Origin: Leisingera sp. S132
GTDB lineage: Bacteria > Pseudomonadota > Alphaproteobacteria > Rhodobacterales > Rhodobacteraceae
Assembly (NCBI RefSeq): GCF_025144465.1
Contig: NZ_CP083553.1
Location: 2,540,001-2,604,000 of the forward strand
Length of the DNA stretch: 64,000 nucleotides
Direction: 5' to 3'
Position numbers and translations under genes: made by a program. This document shows, one piece after another, positions 58,036 through 64,000 of this stretch (within the stretch, counting starts at the first letter, position 1; each line of letters begins with the position of its first letter). The notes under the pieces were generated by a model. It worked only from the letters and a program-made list of their open reading frames with translations, was not told the DNA's origin and did no database searches.

Positions 58036-58920
58036 ATGGCGTTGAAAATCGAAATGCTGCGCGCTTTCTGCACTGTGGCCCAGACCGGCAATCTGTCTGA
58101 GGCCGCAAACAGGCTGGGCCGGACCCAATCCGCTGTTTCCATGACACTGAAGCAGATGGAGGAGCATCTGGGCAAGAAGCTGTTTGAAGGCGAGCGCAAA
58201 AATCAGCTATCGCCTTTGGGCGCGCAGGTTTTTGAACTGGCTCAGCAGCAGGTGCGGCGCTTCGACCAGACCGTGCAAAGCATCGAATTGGCTGCAGAGG
58301 CGGCCCACGGTCTGCTGCAGATTGTCTCGGTTCCCTCCGTCGCCGCGCTGGTTTTTCCGGCGGTGCTGGAGCATATGACGGCACGCCACCCCGGGCTCAA
58401 GGTGGAGTTGCGCGACACAGACACCCAGGAGGTGCTTGATGCGCTGGCGGAGGGCAAGGCGGATATTGGCATCGCCTCCGGCTATCATCCCCTGAACGGC
58501 GTAAGGGCGGTTCCCTTGTTCGAGGACCGGTTTGGCCTGGTCTGCTCCACGGAGCATCCGCTGTACCGGCAGGAGGCCGTGCCGGAAATTGCTGATGTGA
58601 CCGCTGCGGGTTTTGTCCGCAATGCCCTGTGCGATCTGATCCGTAACGAGCGCTTTGTCGAGGCCAGCAGCAAGGCCGATGTGACGATCCACAACACCCA
58701 TTCTCTGATCACCATGGTGCGGACCGGCAAATGGGTCACCGTGCTGCCGCAGACGGTCGCCCGCTTCATGCCGGAAGCCACCGCCTTTCGCCCTATTGCC
58801 GATCTGCCCGACAAGCGGGCGGTCTACCTGTACCAGCGCGAACGGTCCCGCTTTGCCGCACTGACAGAGGAATGCTGCACCTTCATCCAGTCCTGCGGCC
58901 TGTTCGGCGCGCCGGGCTGA
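58036..58920 (+). CDS. LysR family transcriptional regulator of the catabolic cluster
   Basis: A 294-residue regulator with the N-terminal winged helix-turn-helix (SEAANRLGRTQSAVSMTLKQMEEHLG) and an effector domain from about 90. It is transcribed divergently from the aldehyde dehydrogenase with about 100 bases between, which holds a good LysR-type dyad. It therefore probably activates the cluster in response to the substrate or an intermediate. The effector is not known. It converges on the ABC transporter gene btuD, 40 bases away. Confidence 0.92.
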   Translation: MALKIEMLRAFCTVAQTGNLSEAANRLGRTQSAVSMTLKQMEEHLGKKLFEGERKNQLSPLGAQVFELAQQQVRRFDQTVQSIELAAEAAHGLLQIVSVPSVAALVFPAVLEHMTARHPGLKVELRDTDTQEVLDALAEGKADIGIASGYHPLNGVRAVPLFEDRFGLVCSTEHPLYRQEAVPEIADVTAAGFVRNALCDLIRNERFVEASSKADVTIHNTHSLITMVRTGKWVTVLPQTVARFMPEATAFRPIADLPDKRAVYLYQRERSRFAALTEECCTFIQSCGLFGAPG

Positions 58921-58960
58921 CAACACCCGGAACCCGCCGGGGCCGGCGACCGCCTGTACT

Positions 58961-59722
58961 TCAAGCCAATTGAAAAGACAGGAAGGGGTCCGCCCCATCG
59001 GCCTCGCGGACCCACCGCGCCTTGATCCCGAAAATCTCGGAAATCGTATCTGGGGCCAGTGCTAGTTCAGGTGCGCCACAGGCGACCAGCCGCCCATGCG
59101 ACAGCACCGCCACCTTATCGCAGGTCAACGCCTGGTTGAGGTCATGCAGGGCCACCACGGTGGTCACCTTCAGGTTCCGGATGCAGTGCAGGATCGACAG
59201 CTGGTGATGGATATCCAGATGGTTCGTCGGCTCATCCAGCAGCAGGAGCCCCGGCCGCTGCGCCAAGGCGCGGGCAATGTGCAGCCTCTGCCGTTCACCA
59301 CCTGACAGGGTGGCCCATTCGCGGCTTGCGAAGCCTTCCATCTCAACAGTGGCCAGTGCCTTATCCACCAGCGCGGTGTCCTCAAAGTTCCAGGGTTTCA
59401 GCACCGACAGCCAAGGGGTACGGCCCAGCTCCACAACGGAGCGGGCGGTAATCCGTTCGCCGGTGTCGGCCTGCTGCTCGACAATGGCAATCCGCTGGGC
59501 AATCTGGCGGCGTGTCAGCTGGGCCAGCGGCATGTCCGCCAGAAGCACCTGCCCTTGCGTTGGTTTTGCGAGACCGGACAGCAGCCGCATCAAGGTCGAC
59601 TTGCCGGAGCCGTTCGGCCCGACCAGAGCCAGCGTTTCGCCTGGCTGAACCGACACAGACACATCTTGCACCAGGGTTCTGCCGCGCACGGCAAACGACA
59701 GGTTGCGGGCTTCGATCTTCAT
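58961..59722 (-). CDS. btuD: ABC transporter ATP-binding protein, cobalamin type
   Basis: A 253-residue ATPase with Walker A GPNGSGKST, the signature LSGGERQRLHIARAL, Walker B LLLLDEPTNHLD and the switch His in ALHDLNQA. It belongs to the FecE/BtuD group that powers iron-complex and vitamin B12 import. It overlaps the permease by 4 bases. Assignment to cobalamin rests on the riboswitch upstream of the operon, not on this sequence alone. Confidence 0.85.
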   Translation of the reverse strand: MKIEARNLSFAVRGRTLVQDVSVSVQPGETLALVGPNGSGKSTLMRLLSGLAKPTQGQVLLADMPLAQLTRRQIAQRIAIVEQQADTGERITARSVVELGRTPWLSVLKPWNFEDTALVDKALATVEMEGFASREWATLSGGERQRLHIARALAQRPGLLLLDEPTNHLDIHHQLSILHCIRNLKVTTVVALHDLNQALTCDKVAVLSHGRLVACGAPELALAPDTISEIFGIKARWVREADGADPFLSFQLA

Positions 59723-60768
59723 CGTGCAGCCCTTTGCCCGCGCACCAGGATCACAGCAAAAGACGGCGCCCCGATCAAGGCGGTGACAACCCCGATAGGC
59801 AGCACCTGGCCGGGGATGATGATGCGGGACACGATGTCGGCAGCGATCAGGAACACCGCACCGGTCAGCGCCGCGGCCGGCATCAGCCTGCGGTGGCCGG
59901 GGCCGACCAGGAAGCGTGCGGCATGGGGGATCACCAGGCCGACAAAGCCGATGGAGCCGACGATCGACACCATTACCGCGGTCATCAGCGCAGTGGCAAA
60001 GATCAGCACCACCTGAACCCGCCGGACCGGGATGCCAAGTGAAGCAGCGGAGTCGCTGCCGAATGTGAACGCATCCAGCGCGCGGGCATGGAACCGGCAG
60101 ATCATCCAGCCCGCCAGCGCCAGCGGCACCGCCAGCCACACATCCGGCCAGCGCACGCCGCTGAGGTTGCCCATCAACCAGAACATGATGCCGCGGGCCT
60201 GATCGGCATTGGCGGACTTGGCGATGATAAAGGCGGTCAGCGCGTTGAACAGCTGCGAACCGGCGATACCCGCCAGAACGATCTGAGCCGCCGCGGCGCG
60301 GCTGCCCCCTGCCCCGGCCGCGCGGGCCAGGATGGCGACAAAGCCAAAGGCCAGCAGCGCCCCGTTGAAGGCGCCGAAGGACAACGACAGGGCGCCGCCG
60401 CCAAGCCCGGCGATAGTCACCGCAACCGCGCCGGTCGAGGCGCCGGCCGAAATACCCAGAATATAAGGGTCCGCCAGCGCGTTGCGCAGCAGCGCCTGCA
60501 GCACCACGCCAGCCACCGCCAGCGCCGCTCCGCAGGCCGCAGCCACCAGCGCCCGCGGCAGCCGGTAGCTCCAGATGATGCCCTGGTCCACCGGGTCCAC
60601 CGGCAGGCCCGCCCCGGCCAGCTTGTTGGCCAGAACGGACAGAACTAGGTCAGGCGCAAGCGGGGTTTCCCCGATCATTGCACCAGCCAGAACCGCCGCG
60701 GCCAGCACTGGCAGGGCCAGGCATGCGCCCCGGATGCCCTGCCAGGCCAATGCGGCGGCTGCGCTCAT
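59719..60768 (-). CDS. btuC: FecCD family ABC permease, cobalamin type
   Basis: A 349-residue integral membrane protein with about ten hydrophobic segments and the family signatures LPRALVAAACGAALAVAGVVLQ and GSIGFVGLVIPHAAR. Two copies would form the channel with two ATPase subunits. It overlaps its neighbours by 4 bases on both sides, so all three proteins are made in step. FecCD permeases for siderophores look alike; the riboswitch favours B12. Confidence 0.87.
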   Translation of the reverse strand: MSAAAALAWQGIRGACLALPVLAAAVLAGAMIGETPLAPDLVLSVLANKLAGAGLPVDPVDQGIIWSYRLPRALVAAACGAALAVAGVVLQALLRNALADPYILGISAGASTGAVAVTIAGLGGGALSLSFGAFNGALLAFGFVAILARAAGAGGSRAAAAQIVLAGIAGSQLFNALTAFIIAKSANADQARGIMFWLMGNLSGVRWPDVWLAVPLALAGWMICRFHARALDAFTFGSDSAASLGIPVRRVQVVLIFATALMTAVMVSIVGSIGFVGLVIPHAARFLVGPGHRRLMPAAALTGAVFLIAADIVSRIIIPGQVLPIGVVTALIGAPSFAVILVRGQRAAR

Positions 60769-61775
60769 TCGCCGTTGCCGATCGCGCTGAGTTCAGCAGC
60801 CAGATCCTCCAGCGCCGGGATGGCGCGGATGGTGGCATCCATGGCCTGGGCGTCCATCACCACGATACGATCATTTTTGACCGCGTCCATCTGGCTGGCG
60901 ACCGGATCATTGCGCAGGAACTCCAGCTTTTTCTCATAGTCATCCGCGGCAAAGCGGCGGCGGTCCATACGGGCAATCACGATCACGGTCGGGTTGGCCT
61001 TGGCGATGGTCTCCCAGCCCACGGTCGGCCATTCCTCGTCGGTTTTGATGACATTGCGGAGGCCCAGCTGCTGCATCATGTAGCCCGGTGCGCCCTTCTG
61101 GCCGGCCACGAACGGGTCGCTTTCCATCTCGGGCGAAGAGAACCAGAACACGGCGGAGGCGTCGTCCAGCGCAACCTCCTGCGCCTTGGCCACAGCCGCG
61201 GCCTCGCGCGCCTTGTAGTCTGCGACCAGTTCCGCGCCCTTCCCGGCCTCGCCGAAGATCGCCGCCAGTTCCTCGATGCCCTGATAGAGGCTGTCGGTGG
61301 TGAACATTTCGGTGCGGGTGCCGTCACCGCCGGTGGTGTTGTCCTTGCCAACGCAATCTGCGGGCATCACATAGGTCGGGATGCCGAGGTCATGGAACTG
61401 CTCGCGCTTGGCGACCACGCCTTCGGGGCCGACATGCCACTCATACTGGGCCGCCACCAGACCGGGGCGTTTGGCCACCACGCTTTCAAAGCTCGGATCG
61501 TTGTCCGCGAGGCGTTCGACCTTGCCGTTCAGCTCGGCAAATTCGGGCAGCACATCGTTGAACCAGACCGAGGTGCCCAGCACCTTGCCGCCCAGGCCCA
61601 GCGCATAGAGCACCTCTGTTGCAGCCTGGCCAACGGTCACGGAGGACGCAACGGGCGCCTCAAAGGTGACGGTCTCGCCGCAGTTTTGAAGGGTCAGCGG
61701 AAAGGTCTCGCTGGCGGCGGCTGCCTGAGCGGCCGCAACGAAAGAAAGGCCCATCAGGCCGGAACGCAGAAACAT
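60765..61775 (-). CDS. btuF: ABC transporter substrate-binding protein, cobalamin type
   Basis: A 336-residue periplasmic binding protein of the TroA/BtuF type, with a signal peptide (about 1-20, ending AAAAS). It has two alpha/beta lobes joined by a long helix; landmarks are AATEVLYALGLGGKVLGTS and RPGLVAAQYEW. ATG 61775 is preferred over 61790 because GGAG lies 9 bases before it and the hydrophobic signal then starts at once. First gene of the operon, directly downstream of a cobalamin riboswitch. Confidence 0.87.
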   Translation of the reverse strand: MFLRSGLMGLSFVAAAQAAAASETFPLTLQNCGETVTFEAPVASSVTVGQAATEVLYALGLGGKVLGTSVWFNDVLPEFAELNGKVERLADNDPSFESVVAKRPGLVAAQYEWHVGPEGVVAKREQFHDLGIPTYVMPADCVGKDNTTGGDGTRTEMFTTDSLYQGIEELAAIFGEAGKGAELVADYKAREAAAVAKAQEVALDDASAVFWFSSPEMESDPFVAGQKGAPGYMMQQLGLRNVIKTDEEWPTVGWETIAKANPTVIVIARMDRRRFAADDYEKKLEFLRNDPVASQMDAVKNDRIVVMDAQAMDATIRAIPALEDLAAELSAIGNGE

Positions 61776-61929
61776 GATTTCGATCTCCATGTGTCAATGA
61801 CCGGAGAACGGGTGAAAGGGCATTGACCGGTCAGGCGAAGGGATCCGGCCCTTCTTGCAGCCTCCAGCGCTGGCGGCGCATGTTACCGGCAACCTCCCCG
61901 GACAACCCCGTCCGGTGTGCTTCAGTTTT

Positions 61930-62105
61930 CACCGGCAGGTCTCCTGACTGGCGGGTCATTGCCTGCGCCGTCTTCCCGGACCGGATGGTCCAGTGACATC
62001 ATGGCACAGCACTCGCCGCCTACAGTTGCGGGGGCAGTTCCGGTTGGCGCCTGACAGCGCCGCGGATTCCCTCTTAGCCCTTGCGGGACCGGTAAGGCGC
62101 GGGTA
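61930..62105 (-). ncRNA. Cobalamin (B12) riboswitch
   Basis: On the minus strand the leader shows the conserved parts in order: an AACCGGAACTGCCCCCGCAA core with CTGTA (near 62020-62050), TCACTGG and CCGGGAAG further on, and the B12 box AGTCAGGAGACCTGCC (61934-61949). A CCGGAC/GTCCGG hairpin at 61898-61915 just after the aptamer may be part of the expression platform. Binding of adenosylcobalamin normally represses the downstream transport genes, here btuF-btuC-btuD. Confidence 0.95.
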
Positions 62106-62321
62106 GCGCATCACCTCTCTTGCGGCAAGAAAAACTTCGCCGGGCAGCCAATTTCTTCAGGCAGGCCAGCGCGCCGTTCAGGACGGGCGATGACACAACA
62201 TCCCGGAGGCATCCGCCCAAGCAACGCGCATTCGCGACTATCTGGCGGCCCGCGCTTGAGCGGCTGCAATTGATTGAACGGAGCCGCCGCTGTCTGACTG
62301 CGCCAGCACAACAAAGCTCCG

Positions 62322-63932
62322 CTAGGCGGCGTGGAAACAGCGGTCCACCAGAGCGGTTGTGTCCAGGATCAGGATCGACTCGTAGCGCCCGTCCTGCGTC
62401 TTATGCTGCAGGCAGCCGGTGACATCCTCGGCGATGCTTTTGGACGCATGCTGCTGATCCAGGGATTTCAGCTCAGCCACCCGGTTTTCAGTTGTGATGA
62501 TGATTTCATCAACTGAATCCACCAGAATCCCGAATTTCTGCTCGCCATGGCGGAAAATCAGAACCTTCTGATCCTGACTGGACGCCGGCGGCAGCCCGTA
62601 TAGCATCCGCGGGTTGAACAGCGTGATCAATTCCCCCCTCAAATTGAGGATTCCTTCGACGAATTCCAACGAAAACGGCGGTTCCAGAAGATCCTTGGGC
62701 CGGTTGATCACCTCGCTGACCTGCGCAGTGTCCAGCGCGAACCTTTTCTCGAAAGTGAATTTGATGAATGTGCGCCGCACTGCCCGGGCTTCCTGTTCCT
62801 CAGCCTCGGCCTCTGCCGTCTCGGGTGGGAAAACTTCCTGACAGGCCTTCGCCGCCGCCAGAAAGCTCGGCTCCCTCAGCAGCTTTCCAGGGTCCAGCAT
62901 CATGACGATCTGATTGTTCTTATCCAGCAGACACCCATTCACCAGATCGCCGCGCGGCAGGGCCAGCTTGGCAAAGGGCAGCACCTCATCCTCGAAATAC
63001 GGCAGGATGCTGTCGATCGAGAAAACCATGAGCCCGACCGGCCCCTCAAGGGTATCGATCACCAGCATGCGGCGTTCCTTGGGGATGGTTGCCCCAAGCT
63101 TGAAAGTTGCGTCGTCGCCCATAAAGCCGCGAAAATCTATCACTGGCAGTATGACACCGCGCATGTTCGCGGTGCCGATCACATTGCCGCCGGTCAGCAG
63201 GGACTGTTCCAGCTTGGGAACGGTTCTGACCTCTTTCACATGCCGAAGGTCAATGGCGCATGTCGTGTGGCCGGTTTGAAAGGACACGCAGGCGAGCTTC
63301 TTTCCCCTGTTGAGCTTGACGGTTTCCTTACTGGCCTCATTGTCCGCCCGGGGCAGTTTTTCCAGATTCAGCAATTCATGCGGGTCCAGAACCTGAACCA
63401 GCCTTTTGCCGTCCTCGAATTTGAGGACCCCATCGACGACGACATCCTTGATGCCCTCGCCATTGGGGCGGAAATCCACCCGCGCCACGCCTTTTCCGTT
63501 CAAGACCTCGCCGGTCCTGTCAAAGAGCAGGCCAATGCAGTGTTCCCCGTGTTCTATGATAGCAACCTTGCGCGCCTGGATGCTGTCAGCCGCCGGGAAC
63601 TCCAGCAGGCTGCGCAGGTCGATGACCGGGACAATCATGCCCCGCAGGTTAAACAGACCCAGCATGAAAGGCGGCGCGAGCGGCACCGGCGAAATATCCT
63701 CCGGTTCGTTCACGATCTCCTGGAGCGAGGAGACCGGTATTGCAAATTCGCTGTCGTCAATCAGGAAAGACCCGTATTTGTTTGTGTGGCTGCGCTGCGC
63801 CCTGGCTGCGGGCGGCGGCGCAGCTTGCCCGGCCGCTGCGCCGCCCTCCGCCCCGTCCGCAGAGCATCCCGCATGCCCCTGGGCGGCGCTGTGCGCGCCA
63901 AGGATCAGCGGGGCCGAGGTTTCCGGTTTCAT
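62322..63932 (-). CDS. Chemotaxis-type protein with three tandem CheW domains
   Basis: A 536-residue cytoplasmic protein. After a low-complexity Ala/Gly/Pro N terminus (about 1-50) come three CheW-like units at about 52-195, 212-355 and 389-530, each with the pattern of a strand (FLIDDSEFAIPVSS, VSFQTGHTTCAIDLRHV, FTFEKRFALDTAQV), then GxxNLRG or ANMRG and PVIDLR/PVIDFR/LFNPRM. CheW couples chemoreceptors to CheA; triple-CheW proteins are unusual and may act as a scaffold. Its start overlaps the stop of the upstream gene (ATGA). Confidence 0.88.
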   Translation of the reverse strand: MKPETSAPLILGAHSAAQGHAGCSADGAEGGAAAGQAAPPPAARAQRSHTNKYGSFLIDDSEFAIPVSSLQEIVNEPEDISPVPLAPPFMLGLFNLRGMIVPVIDLRSLLEFPAADSIQARKVAIIEHGEHCIGLLFDRTGEVLNGKGVARVDFRPNGEGIKDVVVDGVLKFEDGKRLVQVLDPHELLNLEKLPRADNEASKETVKLNRGKKLACVSFQTGHTTCAIDLRHVKEVRTVPKLEQSLLTGGNVIGTANMRGVILPVIDFRGFMGDDATFKLGATIPKERRMLVIDTLEGPVGLMVFSIDSILPYFEDEVLPFAKLALPRGDLVNGCLLDKNNQIVMMLDPGKLLREPSFLAAAKACQEVFPPETAEAEAEEQEARAVRRTFIKFTFEKRFALDTAQVSEVINRPKDLLEPPFSLEFVEGILNLRGELITLFNPRMLYGLPPASSQDQKVLIFRHGEQKFGILVDSVDEIIITTENRVAELKSLDQQHASKSIAEDVTGCLQHKTQDGRYESILILDTTALVDRCFHAA

Positions 63933-64000
63933 GACTGCACCCCCAAGCGCGGAATGGATTTGACAGTGAACTCGCCGCTGGAGCAGTCGATGGTCACCTG
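63929..64000 (-). CDS. C-terminal end of the gene upstream of the triple-CheW gene
   Basis: The minus-strand frame entering from the window edge encodes 23 residues ending QVTIDCSSGEFTVKSIPRLGVQS and stops at 63929-63931, overlapping the CheW start by 4 bases. It must be part of the same operon, probably another chemotaxis or signalling gene. Too little is present to name it. Confidence 0.6.
   Translation of the reverse strand, partial: QVTIDCSSGEFTVKSIPRLGVQS

Overview
The window is a stretch of chromosome from an alphaproteobacterium of the Rhodobacteraceae, most likely the marine Roseobacter group (Leisingera/Phaeobacter/Ruegeria-like). This is inferred from the high GC, the split ATP synthase locus that carries only the F1 genes in the order atpHAGDC, DUF1194, DUF2125, Hint-domain and H-type-lectin proteins typical of Rhodobacterales, several GTG starts, and betaine-type transport genes. 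No rRNA, tRNA, CRISPR array or prophage was seen. Most of the window is housekeeping DNA with short operons. One AT-richer stretch (about 18.1-20.9 kb) looks acquired and has been hit by an insertion sequence.

Layout. 0-9 kb: the start of a membrane sensor (cut by the window edge), a HAD phosphatase, DUF1194, MaoC, ribF-ycgN, threonine aldolase, a LysR regulator divergent from a SnoaL-like protein, and an alpha/beta hydrolase. 9-18 kb: prs, an MFS pump with a divergent MerR regulator, an H-type lectin protein, NhaC, a GlxA/AraC regulator, an Aer-type PAS protein and a large methyltransferase. 18.5-20.6 kb: a two-membrane-segment protein gene split by an IS5/IS903-type element with a perfect 9-bp target duplication; the reading frame can be restored exactly. 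21-26 kb: the F1 ATP synthase operon. 26-31 kb: a methyltransferase, gloB, and clpA translationally coupled to an M23 peptidase. 31.7-34.8 kb: a MotA/ExbB-like plus MotB/OmpA-like pair with a long coiled coil. 34.8-41.3 kb: ChaC, DUF2125, the hisC-tyrA-extensin operon, and an orphan 548-residue peptidoglycan-binding protein that may be a secreted effector. 41.4-49.6 kb: a cysteine-desulfurase-like PLP enzyme with a divergent Lrp regulator, a secreted PA14-like protein, rpsD with a promoter and structured leader, a Hint protein, and divergent oxyR/katG. 49.7-58.9 kb: a catabolic cluster (aldehyde dehydrogenase, M19-like protein, a 570-residue unknown, DUF3726, Ldh oxidoreductase, BCCT transporter) with a divergent LysR. 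58.9-62.1 kb: a cobalamin riboswitch controlling a BtuFCD-type transporter. 62.3-64 kb: a protein with three CheW domains and the tail of its upstream neighbour.

The most promising leads are the 49.7-58.9 kb cluster, which reads as an uncharacterised pathway for a betaine- or amine-like solute; the ion-motor pair at 31.7-34.8 kb, which has Zorya-like architecture without any defence partners; and the orphan effector-like protein at 39.6-41.2 kb.
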